Of a DNA stretch of 64,000 nucleotides, positions 34,601 through 42,099 are shown piece after piece; the first letter of the stretch is position 1, and every line of letters starts with the position of its first letter. The stretch comes from Mycobacterium asiaticum DSM 44297 (GTDB lineage Bacteria; Actinomycetota; Actinomycetes; Mycobacteriales; Mycobacteriaceae). The stretch is taken from the NCBI RefSeq assembly GCF_000613245.1, contig NZ_HG964938.1, positions 716,965 through 780,964 of the forward strand, in the 5' to 3' direction. The translations under genes were made by a program, and so were the position numbers. The notes under the pieces are model-generated. The model was given only the letters and a program-made list of their open reading frames with translations, made no database searches and was not told where the DNA came from.

Positions 34601-35584
34601 CCCCGCCAGTGGCAGGCCGATGCTGACCGGTCCCGTGCCGTCCAGCCGGGCGGCGCAGGACACCACGGTGGCCTCGGTGGGGCCGTAGGTGTTCCATACT
34701 TCGCGGCCGCCTTCCACGCCCAGGGTGAGCCGTTCGGCGAGCTCGGGCGGGCACGCCTCTCCGCCGAAGATCAACAGCCGCACCGCTTCCAGCGCCTCGG
34801 CGGGCCACAACGCCGCCAGCGACGGCACGGTCGAGACCACGGTGACGTCGCGGGTGACCAGCCACGGTCCCAGATCCATTCCGCTGCGCACCAGCGATCG
34901 CGGCGCGGGCACCAGGCAGGCGCCGTGCCGCCAGGCCAGCCACATCTCCTCGCAGGACGCGTCGAACGCCACGGACAACCCGGCCAGCACCCGGTCGCCG
35001 GGGCCAATGGGGTTGTCCTGCAGAAAAATTCGCGCTTCCGCGTCGACGAACGCCGCGGCGCTGCGGTGCGTGACCGCAACGCCTTTCGGCGTGCCGGTGG
35101 ATCCCGAGGTGAAGATGATCCACGCGTCGTCGCGGGCCAGCGGCGCCCCTGCCCGCCAACCGCGTGACGCACCCTGGGTGCGCTGGATGCCGTCGGCGCT
35201 GATCACCGCGACAACGTTGGCCTCGCCGAACACCAACTCCGCGCGCTCGTCCGGGTCGTCGGCGTCGACGGGCACATAGGCCGCGCCGGCGGCGAGGACC
35301 GCCAGGATCGCCACGTACAGCGAGTAGCTGCCCGAGGGCATCCGGATGCCGATCCGGTCGCCGCGGCCGATACCCCGGGCTGCCAGCCAAGCGACGCTGT
35401 CGTTCATGTCCTCGACGAGTTCGCTGTAGGTCAGCTGCACCTCACCGTCGTCGATCGCGGCGGCATCGGGGTACCGCGCGGCCGTGTCCTTGATGATGTC
35501 GATCAGCGTGCGCGGACTCGGTGCGTCAGCGGACAGCAGATACTGCGCGGGGATCGCGGGCACCTTAGGAACCCTAGTGGCCAC
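31652..35584 (-). CDS. Pls/PosA-type single-module membrane NRPS
   Basis: This 1,310-residue protein has the full architecture of epsilon-polylysine synthetase-type enzymes. The adenylation domain spans about 30-510: A3 FTSGSTGTPKG at 158-168, NTYGPTEAT near 298, A7/A8 YRSGDLVRLE and GRADDQVKVGGRRIE, A10 TSGKVDRDAL. A carrier domain (about 515-575, S543 in GGGSL) follows. The C-terminal half (from about 590) alternates transmembrane helices with left-handed beta-helix segments (VGHRSAIEPEVD, IGNDATIGARTTLLPGA, VTLGAGSTVNRG). There is no classical condensation or thioesterase domain. The A4 segment FDASCEEMW keeps the Asp that binds alpha-amino groups and shows an unusual second acid. Such enzymes make isopeptide-linked amino-acid homopolymers; the monomer here is unknown. 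The GTG start overlaps the gntR end by 11 nt. Confidence 0.9.
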   Translation of the reverse strand: MATRVPKVPAIPAQYLLSADAPSPRTLIDIIKDTAARYPDAAAIDDGEVQLTYSELVEDMNDSVAWLAARGIGRGDRIGIRMPSGSYSLYVAILAVLAAGAAYVPVDADDPDERAELVFGEANVVAVISADGIQRTQGASRGWRAGAPLARDDAWIIFTSGSTGTPKGVAVTHRSAAAFVDAEARIFLQDNPIGPGDRVLAGLSVAFDASCEEMWLAWRHGACLVPAPRSLVRSGMDLGPWLVTRDVTVVSTVPSLAALWPAEALEAVRLLIFGGEACPPELAERLTLGVEGGREVWNTYGPTEATVVSCAARLDGTGPVSIGLPLAGWDLAVVDGGGAPVSYGETGELVIGGVGLARYLDEDKDAEKYGPMPALGWKRAYRSGDLVRLERDGLYFCGRADDQVKVGGRRIELGEVDSALVNLNGVSGGAAAVRRTSTGAPVLVGYVVSADPSFDITKARDELAERLPAALVPRLVRIEQLPTRTSGKVDRDALPWPPPGSTADEETPELAGTAGRLAGLWRDLLGGTVTGQEADFFALGGGSLAAAQLVATLRQHYPQLTVADLYDHPRLGSLAGFLDELEPPPQVPERVVRPTPLRTQLVQVLLSLPLATLSALQWVTWLALGNNVGRAVHAVPWTVAVNWWLVAAAFVMFVTPVGRMGIAVLGARILLWNVRPGSYPRGGFVHLRVWFAERLAAASGAENLAGAPWLVYYARALGADIGKGVDLHSVPPVTGLLTVGHRSAIEPEVDLCGHWIDGDLFHLGKITIGNDATIGARTTLLPGAVVGKNADVAPGSGVVDKIKNGQYWKGSPAAKSGRVKHPWPDERPAPRSQWVGIYGLTSLCLAALPLLAVATGLIVIGLAVRHTRNLAQAVLPALLWTPAAAVTALATYAVLTVVAVRALSFGLREGYHPVRSRTGWQLWTTERLMDAARNYLFPLYASLFTPVWLRMLGARVGRDTEISTVLLTPKFAVIEDGAFLADDTMVASYELGGGWIYAAETTVGRRAFLGNSGITQPGRRVPDDGLVAVLSATPPKAKRGSSWLGSPPMRLRRRPAKADEETTYHPPTRLKVMRAAVEICRVLPVLVTAVIGVAVLGVLQALTTRFGIWWAALGGGLVLLAAGVAAGVVTVVAKWLLVGRIKAGEHPLWSSFVWRNELADTFIETVAAPWFARAASGTPVLNLWLRGLGAAIGRGSWCETYWLPEADLVTLGAGSTVNRGCVVQTHLFHDRIMRLDSVVLEPGATLGPHCVALPAARLGAGASVGPASLVVRGDEVPGSTRWQGNPVRPWQQVRKKSGRKRVSSAEETAA

Positions 35585-36230
35585 GCCCGTTCAGCCAGTC
35601 GACCAACGAACGTCCGGCGTCGAGAACGTGGCGTTCGGCGATGACGCGGGCCCGATCGGCGTCCTTGTCGGCGAACGCGTCCAGCAACTCCTGGTGCTCG
35701 TCCAGCGAATGCTTCTCGTGCTCGGGGAACAGGGTGAGGAAGTTGGTGGGCACCACCCGCGCCGCTTGCTTGATTTGCGTCATGAGTCGCGGAGAGTGGG
35801 CCGCCCGGTGGATCTTCTGGTGGAAATGCCAGTTGGCCTCGCCGATGCTGTCGTCGCCGGATCGGGCCGCGACGTCGGTTGCGAGTTCGCGCAGCGCCGA
35901 CAGTTCGTCCGGTTCGACCCGCTCGGCGGCCCAGGCCGCTGCCTGGCCGGTCAGCACACCAAGGATGGTGAAGCTGTCCAGCACGTCATCTGGACTGATG
36001 CCGATCACCGTGACGCCGCTGCGCGGAGCGACCCGCACCAGACCTTCGAAAGACAGTTCCAGCAGTGCTTCGCGTACCGGGGTCCGGCTGGTGGCGAACT
36101 CTTCGGTGATTGCGTCCAGGTCTAGGCGTGAGCCCGCCGGCAGGGCGCCGGTCAAGATGCGGTCCCGTAGTTCACGGGCGGCCCGTTCGCGCACGGTGCC
36201 CGAGATGTCGATTCCCGAGACGGAGGCCAC
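35574..36230 (-). CDS. GntR/FCD family transcriptional regulator
   Basis: This 218-residue FadR-subfamily regulator has an N-terminal winged helix (LDAITEEFATSRTPVREALLEL, residues about 37-58; core TSRTPVREALL) and a helical FCD ligand domain (about 90-210) with metal-type His residues (FHQKIHRAAHS, ERHVLDAG). It is the first gene of the minus-strand operon gntR - NRPS - M1 peptidase and is divergent from the flavin monooxygenase cluster. The 37-bp palindrome at 36254-36290 lies 24 nt upstream of its start and is the probable operator for both directions. Confidence 0.88.
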   Translation of the reverse strand: MASVSGIDISGTVRERAARELRDRILTGALPAGSRLDLDAITEEFATSRTPVREALLELSFEGLVRVAPRSGVTVIGISPDDVLDSFTILGVLTGQAAAWAAERVEPDELSALRELATDVAARSGDDSIGEANWHFHQKIHRAAHSPRLMTQIKQAARVVPTNFLTLFPEHEKHSLDEHQELLDAFADKDADRARVIAERHVLDAGRSLVDWLNGRGH

Positions 36231-36253
36231 AGCGGCAGCATAACAGATTCAGC

Positions 36254-36290
36254 ATCTAACATTTGATATCTGAAATATCAGATGTTAGAT
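36254..36290. promoter_or_regulatory. 37-bp palindromic operator between gntR and the monooxygenase cluster
   Basis: This near-perfect dyad consists of outer arms ATCTAACAT / ATGTTAGAT (36254-36262, 36282-36290) and inner arms TGATAT / ATATCA (36264-36269, 36275-36280). It has one mismatched pair (36263/36281) and a 5-nt centre. It is AT-rich in a GC-rich genome and placed between two divergent starts, as expected for a GntR/FCD autoregulatory site that also overlaps both promoters. Confidence 0.75.
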
Positions 36291-36298
36291 TCTCGTTC

Positions 36299-37648
36299 GT
36301 GCGCAGCGACAAGATGACTCTGGTGGCCTTCATGCAAGCCGGTAATGCCTCGGTGTATGCGGGGTCGTGGCGGCACCCCGCGACCGAGCACCGCTACCTC
36401 GACGCGTCCTACTACGCCAAGATCGGGCGCCAGCTGGAAGAGGGCTGTTTCGACTTGATGTTCTTCGACGACCGGTTGGCGATGCCGGGTGTCTACGGAG
36501 GGTCCGTGGCCGAGGCGGTGTTGTTCGGCGCCCGCCCGGTCAAGCTGGACCTCGGTGTCGTGCTCGGGGTGCTGACTCAGGCCACGTCACACATCGGATT
36601 GGGCGCCACCTACTCCACCACGTACTACGCGCCGTTCCATGTGGCGCGCACCTTCGCCTCGCTGGACCACCTGTCGGGTGGTCGCGCCGCCTGGAACGTC
36701 GTCACCTCGGTCAACGACACCGAGGCGCAGAATTTTGGTGTCGACGCCCACCTCGGCCACGACGAACGCTACAACCGGGCCGATGAGTTCCTCGACGTCG
36801 TCACCGGCCTGTGGGACACCTGGGAGGACGGCGCGATACTGCACGACCGCGCGTCCGGTCGGTTTGCGGATCCCGACATGGTCCATGAACTCGGGCACGT
36901 GGGCCGTTACTTTGCCAGCCGCGGGCCGCTGACGGTGCCCCGCTCCCCGCAGGGCCGACCGGTCATCATTCAGGCTGGATCCTCGGGCCGGGGCCGCGAA
37001 TTTGCTTCGCGCTGGGCGGAACTGATCTTTACCGGGGATCCCGGCATCGAGGTAGCGCGTAATCACTACGCCGACCAGAAGCGACGTATTGCCGAGGCCG
37101 GGCGGGATCCCGGTGCGGTGCGTATCTGCCCGATGGCCTACGCGGTGGTGGGGGAGTCGGAGGCGCACGCCAAGGATCGTGAAGCGCTGTTCCTCAACGA
37201 CCTGGTCCATCCGATGGCCTCGCTGACGTTGCTCTCGGAACTGATGAATTACGACTTCGCACAACATGATCTGGACGATCCGGTCACCGACGAGCTGATC
37301 GCGTCGGTGTCCGGAATCCGCGGGCTGGTACAGAGCCTGCGCGCCCACATTGGCGGCCCGGTGACCGTTCGTGACCTGGCCGGTCATCGGGCGACGCTGT
37401 TGCAGGGTCCGAGGTTCGTCGGCACCGGTGAACAGGTCGCCGAGCAGATGGCCGACTGGTTCCAAAGCGGAGCGTGCGACGGATTCGTCTTGGCCGCAAC
37501 GCATCTGCCAGGTGCCTTCGAGGACGTGGTGCGGATGGTGGTTCCGCAGTTGCAGCGTCGGGGGCTGTTCCGCACCGCCTACGAGTCGTCCACCCTGCGG
37601 GGCCATCTCGGCCTGCAACGGCCCGCCCGGGTCCGCGTCGATGCTTGA
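36299..37648 (+). CDS. NtaA/DmoA-family FMN-dependent monooxygenase
   Basis: This 449-residue luciferase-superfamily monooxygenase belongs to the NtaA/SnaA/DszA (nitrilotriacetate, dimethylsulfide, dibenzothiophene sulfone) group. It starts with TLVAFMQAGNASVYAGSWRHP, has the barrel signature TYSTTYYAPFHVARTFASLD, and has NVVTSVNDTEAQNFG typical of the group. The start may be GTG 36299 or ATG 36314; there is little room after the operator, so a leaderless message is possible. It is the first of a run with CoA-transferase and CitE-like genes, suggesting oxygenolytic attack on a substrate later handled as a CoA ester. Confidence 0.85.
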   Translation: MRSDKMTLVAFMQAGNASVYAGSWRHPATEHRYLDASYYAKIGRQLEEGCFDLMFFDDRLAMPGVYGGSVAEAVLFGARPVKLDLGVVLGVLTQATSHIGLGATYSTTYYAPFHVARTFASLDHLSGGRAAWNVVTSVNDTEAQNFGVDAHLGHDERYNRADEFLDVVTGLWDTWEDGAILHDRASGRFADPDMVHELGHVGRYFASRGPLTVPRSPQGRPVIIQAGSSGRGREFASRWAELIFTGDPGIEVARNHYADQKRRIAEAGRDPGAVRICPMAYAVVGESEAHAKDREALFLNDLVHPMASLTLLSELMNYDFAQHDLDDPVTDELIASVSGIRGLVQSLRAHIGGPVTVRDLAGHRATLLQGPRFVGTGEQVAEQMADWFQSGACDGFVLAATHLPGAFEDVVRMVVPQLQRRGLFRTAYESSTLRGHLGLQRPARVRVDA

Positions 37649-38825
37649 CGGCCTGCGGGTACTCGACCTGGCCACGCTGGCCGCCGCGCCGCTGGTGGCG
37701 ACCTATCTGGGGGAGTTCGGTGCCGACGTGATCAAGGTCGAGCAGCCGCGCCACGGCGACCCAATCCGGTCCTGGGGGAATCAGCGCGACGGCGTGGGCC
37801 TGATGTGGAAGTCCATATCCCGCAACAAGCGTTCGATCACTCTGGACATGCGCTGCGCCGAAGGCCAGGAACTGGTGCGACGACTGGTTCGGCACGCCGA
37901 CGTCGCCATCTTCAACACCAGACCGCAGACCCTACGCAAGTGGGGCCTGGACTACGAGAGTCTGCGCGCGGTCAACGAGCGAATCATAGTGCTGCACATC
38001 ACCGGATACGGTCTGACCGGACCCAAGAGCGAACGGCCCGGCTTCGGCACGCTCGGGGAGGCGATGAGCGGATTCGCCCACCTCACCGGCCCAGCAGGGG
38101 GACCACCGACACTGCCACCGTTCATGCTGGCCGACGGCGTCGCCTCGCTGAACGCCGCGTATGCGGTGCTGATGGCGCTCTACCGTCGCGACGTGCATGC
38201 CGCATCCGGCCAACTGATCGATGTCAATCTCATCGATCCACTGGCGCGCCTGTTGGAACAGGCGCTGCTGGGCTACGACCAGTTGGGTCTGGTGCCGACG
38301 CGATCCGGTAACCGCTGGGATATCTCGGCTCCGCGCAACACCTACCGCACCGCAGACGGGCGGTGGCTCGCGATGTCGGGAAGCTCGCCCGCGCTGGCGC
38401 TCAGAGTGTTTCGGGCCATCGGCCGAGACGACCTGGCAAACCATGCGGACTTCTCCGATCCGCAGCGGCGGCTCGCCCGGGCCGGCGAGGTTGATGCTGT
38501 GGTTGCGGATTGGGTTGCGGCGCGCAGTCTTTCAGACGCAATGACGATCCTTGAGGCACATGATGTCGCCGCGGCACCCGTCTACGACATCACCGATCTG
38601 GTCCGAGACGCTCAACTCGCCCATCGAGGCGTGTTCGTCACCGTGGCCGACGACGAACTCGGACCGATGACGGTGCAGGCCCCGGTGCCGCGGTTCTCAG
38701 CAGCCGAAGCAACGATCGACCACCTGGGGCCGAAGCTGGGGCAACACAACGCCGAGGTGTACGGCGAGCTACTCGGACTGAGTGTCAACGATATTGACGA
38801 TCTCCATGCCCGTGGCGTGGTCTGA
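37641..38825 (+). CDS. family III CoA-transferase (CaiB/BaiF type)
   Basis: This 394-residue formyl-CoA-transferase-type enzyme has an N-terminal GLRVLDLATLAAAPLVATYL, the ISRNKRSITLDMR core, and the catalytic Asp in PFMLADGVASLNAAYAV. It overlaps the monooxygenase end by 8 nt. It should move CoA between carboxylic acids, activating the product of the first enzyme for the downstream lyase (inference). Confidence 0.87.
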   Translation: MLDGLRVLDLATLAAAPLVATYLGEFGADVIKVEQPRHGDPIRSWGNQRDGVGLMWKSISRNKRSITLDMRCAEGQELVRRLVRHADVAIFNTRPQTLRKWGLDYESLRAVNERIIVLHITGYGLTGPKSERPGFGTLGEAMSGFAHLTGPAGGPPTLPPFMLADGVASLNAAYAVLMALYRRDVHAASGQLIDVNLIDPLARLLEQALLGYDQLGLVPTRSGNRWDISAPRNTYRTADGRWLAMSGSSPALALRVFRAIGRDDLANHADFSDPQRRLARAGEVDAVVADWVAARSLSDAMTILEAHDVAAAPVYDITDLVRDAQLAHRGVFVTVADDELGPMTVQAPVPRFSAAEATIDHLGPKLGQHNAEVYGELLGLSVNDIDDLHARGVV

Positions 38826-38840
38826 ACCGAAGGGACAACG

Positions 38841-39761
38841 ATGACGTTGCTACTGCGTCGCTCCGAACTGGCCGTACCCGCGTGCAACGACAACATGTTC
38901 GACAAGGCGGCCGGGTGCGGGGCGGATCTGGTCTTCCTGGACCTCGAGGACGCGGTTCCTGCTGCGGTCAAGGAGTCCGCACGCACTAAAGCGATCTCCG
39001 CACTCAACGACGTCGACTGGGGCCGCACGATGCGCGCCATCAGGATCAACGGCTTGGACACGCCGTGGTGTCACGACGATCTCATCGACGTCGTGACGCA
39101 GGCGGGAGGCAATCTCGACACGGTCATCATCCCGAAGGCCCGGACCGCACGCGACGTGTGGTGGGTGGACGTGCTGCTCAACCAGCTCGAAACCAAACTG
39201 GGACTGGACAAGCGGATTCGTCTCGAGGTGCTGATCGAGGAGGTGGAAGGCCTGGCTAACGCCGAGGCGATCGCGTCGGCCAGCCCGCGCCTGGATGCGT
39301 TGATTTTCGGGGTCGGCGACTTCTCGCTGTCCCAGGGTGCCCGCGTGGACACCAACTTTGCCCCTCTCGGCGAATATCCCGGTGATTTCTGGCATTACGC
39401 GCGCAACAAGGTCATCGTGGCAGCACGCATCGCAGGTATCGATGCGATCGATGCGCCCTACCCTGACTACCGGGATCTGGCGGGTTATGAACGCGACGCC
39501 CGGCGCGCGTCGCTGCTCGGCTACACCGGCAAGTGGGCGATCCACCCCAGCCAGGTTCCGGTGGCAAATGAGGTCTACGCACCGACCGCCGACGAGATTT
39601 CCCTGGCGCAGCGAAACGTTGCAGCCTACCGGGAGGCCGAAGCGAACGGCAGCGGGGCCGTCGGAGTCGACGGCGTGTTGGTCGATGCCGCGCACGTGAA
39701 GATGGCACAAGAGACGCTTGCCCGTGCGGCGTTGCTCCAGGCGGTCAACGGGGTGGGTTGA
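38841..39761 (+). CDS. HpcH/HpaI aldolase / citrate lyase beta (CitE)-like lyase
   Basis: This 306-residue TIM-barrel lyase has RRSELAVPACNDNMFDKA, the metal/acid motif VFLDLEDAV, and the second metal Asp/Glu in ALIFGVGDFS. GYTGKWAIHP is the hallmark of malyl-CoA / methylmalyl-CoA lyases. AAGGGACAACG precedes the ATG. In this context it would cleave or condense a beta-hydroxyacyl-CoA formed from the CoA-transferase product (inference). Confidence 0.87.
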   Translation: MTLLLRRSELAVPACNDNMFDKAAGCGADLVFLDLEDAVPAAVKESARTKAISALNDVDWGRTMRAIRINGLDTPWCHDDLIDVVTQAGGNLDTVIIPKARTARDVWWVDVLLNQLETKLGLDKRIRLEVLIEEVEGLANAEAIASASPRLDALIFGVGDFSLSQGARVDTNFAPLGEYPGDFWHYARNKVIVAARIAGIDAIDAPYPDYRDLAGYERDARRASLLGYTGKWAIHPSQVPVANEVYAPTADEISLAQRNVAAYREAEANGSGAVGVDGVLVDAAHVKMAQETLARAALLQAVNGVG

Positions 39762-39805
39762 CGCGACGCGTTGGCGACGGCGTGCTGGGGGCCGTACGTT
39801 TGGTT

Positions 39806-40498
39806 ATGGCCAAAATTCTTTTCGTCGTCTCGGGTACCAGCTATTGGACCCTCAAAGACGGTACCCGCCACCCGACCGGCTATTGGGCCGAAGAGTTCAC
39901 CGCTCCCTACAGTGCGCTCAGCGCAGCCGGGCACGAGATTGTGGTGGCGACCCCCGGCGGCGTGGTGCCATACGTTGACCCCATGAGCCTGCGCCCTGCC
40001 ATGGCCGGCGGTGAGCAAACTGCTCAAGAGCAGGAAGAAGTGCTCCGGTCAGCCGAAGAGCTACGCAGGCCAATCGTTTTGGCGAATGCCCGACTGGACG
40101 ACTATGACGCCGTCTACTACCCGGGCGGCCACGGCCCGATGGAAGACCTGTGGCAGGACGCCGACTCCGGGCGGCTGCTCGTCGCGGCGCTCGCGTCGGG
40201 CAAGCCGCTGGCAATCGTCTGCCATGCGCCCGCCGCGATCCTGGCCACCCGCCGCAACGGTGAGACACCGTTCGCCGGCTACCGGGTGACCGCCTTCACC
40301 AATGACGAAGAGGACGGCGTGGGCCTGCGCGAGAAGGCCCGTTGGACGGTGGAAGACGAGTTGGTCAAAGCGGGCATCGACTTCGTCCGCGGCGAAGTGT
40401 GGAAGCCCTTCACGACTGTCGACCGCAACCTCTACACCGGGCAGAATCCCGCCTCCGCCGGCCCGCTGGCACAGGAACTGCTCAAAGTTCTGGGCTGA
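39806..40498 (+). CDS. DJ-1/PfpI family protein
   Basis: This 230-residue class I glutamine-amidotransferase-like protein has the nucleophile elbow AIVCHAPAAIL (Cys), the upstream acid in PGGHGPMEDL, and the late TGQNPASA loop. It resembles Hsp31-like / type 1 glutamine amidotransferase-like proteins that act as deglycases, glyoxalase III or chaperones. The ATG at 39806 (MAKILFVVSG) is chosen over a longer reading. It lies 44 nt after the CitE-like gene and 30 nt before the dehydrogenase gene. Confidence 0.83.
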   Translation: MAKILFVVSGTSYWTLKDGTRHPTGYWAEEFTAPYSALSAAGHEIVVATPGGVVPYVDPMSLRPAMAGGEQTAQEQEEVLRSAEELRRPIVLANARLDDYDAVYYPGGHGPMEDLWQDADSGRLLVAALASGKPLAIVCHAPAAILATRRNGETPFAGYRVTAFTNDEEDGVGLREKARWTVEDELVKAGIDFVRGEVWKPFTTVDRNLYTGQNPASAGPLAQELLKVLG

Positions 40499-40528
40499 GC
40501 GCGATCTGGACCCGGGTAGGTTGATCGC

Positions 40529-41515
40529 ATGGCCCGGGTCGCGATCCTCGACGACTATGCCGGTGTGGCGTTGCAGCTCGCCGACTGGTCGCCCGTGCAC
40601 AACCGTTCTGAATTAACCGTTTTCGACCGGCACCTGTCCGAGGCCGAGGCATTGGAAGCGCTGCGGCCGTTCGACGTCGTCTGTACCCTGCGCGAGCGGA
40701 TGGCTTTCCCGCGCACGCTGATCGAGGGGCTGCCCAACCTCAAGCTGATCACCATTGTCGGCCGGAACCTGCCCAACCTGGACCTGGCCGCCGCGACGGA
40801 GTGCGGAATCCTGGTCGCCCACTCGGACTTCGCCCATCCGCGCTTCCGCTCCGCACGGGACGCGACACCGGAACTGGCCTGGGGACTGCTGATCGCGACC
40901 GTGCGCAATCTCGCCGAGGAGCACCTGCGCATGCGGAACGGCCAGTGGCAGACCACCACCGGAACGACGCTGGCGGGAAAGACGCTCGGACTCCTCGGTC
41001 TGGGCCGAGTCGGCAAACGGATGGCGCAGTATGCAGCGGTGTTCGGAATGGACGTCATCGCCTGGAGCCAACATCTCACCGACGAGGTGGCGCGGGAGGT
41101 TGGCGCGCGACGTGTGGACAAGGCGGCGCTGTTTGCGGAATCCGACGTGGTGTCCGTTCATGTGGTGCTGTCCGAGCGCACCCGCGGGCTGATCGGACAA
41201 CCCGAGCTGGCCGCGATGAAGCCGACCGCGTACTTGATCAACACGTCGCGGGGACCGATCGTCGACGAAGCCGCCCTGATCGGTGCACTGCGCACCGGGC
41301 GGATTGCCGGAGCCGGACTGGATGTGTTTGATACCGAACCACTTCCGGTCGCCCATCCGCTCCGGGAGCTGCCGAACGTGACGCTGTCGCCGCATCTCGG
41401 CTATGTCACCCGCGAGATGCTGAGCGCCTTCTACGCGGACACTGTTGAGGCCGTCGTAGCGTGGCTGGAGGGAACCCCGGTACGGATCGCCAATCCAGAG
41501 GCGCTGCGCGACTAG
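40529..41515 (+). CDS. D-2-hydroxyacid dehydrogenase
   Basis: This 328-residue NAD(P)-dependent enzyme of the phosphoglycerate-dehydrogenase superfamily has the cofactor loop LGLLGLGRVGKRMA. The catalytic Arg is in INTSRGPIVDEAAL and its neighbourhood, the Glu region is DVFDTEPLP, and the catalytic His is in SPHLGYVT. It ends the plus-strand run and converges on the TetR gene with a 4-nt overlap. It probably reduces or oxidises a 2-oxo/2-hydroxy acid released by the pathway (inference). Confidence 0.87.
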   Translation: MARVAILDDYAGVALQLADWSPVHNRSELTVFDRHLSEAEALEALRPFDVVCTLRERMAFPRTLIEGLPNLKLITIVGRNLPNLDLAAATECGILVAHSDFAHPRFRSARDATPELAWGLLIATVRNLAEEHLRMRNGQWQTTTGTTLAGKTLGLLGLGRVGKRMAQYAAVFGMDVIAWSQHLTDEVAREVGARRVDKAALFAESDVVSVHVVLSERTRGLIGQPELAAMKPTAYLINTSRGPIVDEAALIGALRTGRIAGAGLDVFDTEPLPVAHPLRELPNVTLSPHLGYVTREMLSAFYADTVEAVVAWLEGTPVRIANPEALRD

Positions 41516-42099
41516 TGCCAGTGGTCGCTGCGCACCGCCTGCATGGCCGTGGTGACGTAGTGGTCCAGTGAGTGGTGGTTGCCGGTTCCCCGCACCCATT
41601 GCTGAAATGCGAAATCGCCTGCCGCGAAACCGAGTTGGACCAACAGCGCGGGGCGGATATCCACCTGGGAATCGACGCCCATCCGGTCCGCGATCAGCTT
41701 CGTCGCACGCTCCCTGTCGGCGTGGGTGTACATGGTGACCTTGGCCAGCAGTTCGGGCGCCACCAGCAGCGCCTCCCGCCACTTTTCGCAGTCGGCCTGG
41801 TCAAACGACCGGGTCCGGCCGATGATGGCGTTGGCCAACGCGACATCGGCGGTCTCGGTGGCCGGCCGCTGTTCGAGCATGCTGACGATGGCGGCACCGC
41901 CATGGCGCACCGGACTCAGCAGCAAGTCCTCCTTCGCCGGCACGTGCCGGAAGAACGTGCGCGGGGAAACCCCTGCGGCGGCGGCGATTTCCTCGGTGGT
42001 CACGGCGTCGTAGCCGCGCTGAATGAACAGCCGGAACGCCGCGCGCCTGATATCGGCGCGAATCTGTGCGCGCTGGCGATCGCGTAACGACTCGCTCAC
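41512..42099 (-). CDS. TetR family transcriptional regulator
   Basis: This 195-residue regulator has the helix-turn-helix TTEEIAAAAGVSPRTFFRHVP and a C-terminal ligand domain of the TetR_C_17 style. The GTG at 42099 overlaps the SDR stop (GTGA), so it is the fourth gene of the operon that starts at 44418. It probably represses this operon; the small palindrome at 44472 is a candidate site. Confidence 0.86.
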   Translation of the reverse strand: MSESLRDRQRAQIRADIRRAAFRLFIQRGYDAVTTEEIAAAAGVSPRTFFRHVPAKEDLLLSPVRHGGAAIVSMLEQRPATETADVALANAIIGRTRSFDQADCEKWREALLVAPELLAKVTMYTHADRERATKLIADRMGVDSQVDIRPALLVQLGFAAGDFAFQQWVRGTGNHHSLDHYVTTAMQAVRSDHWH

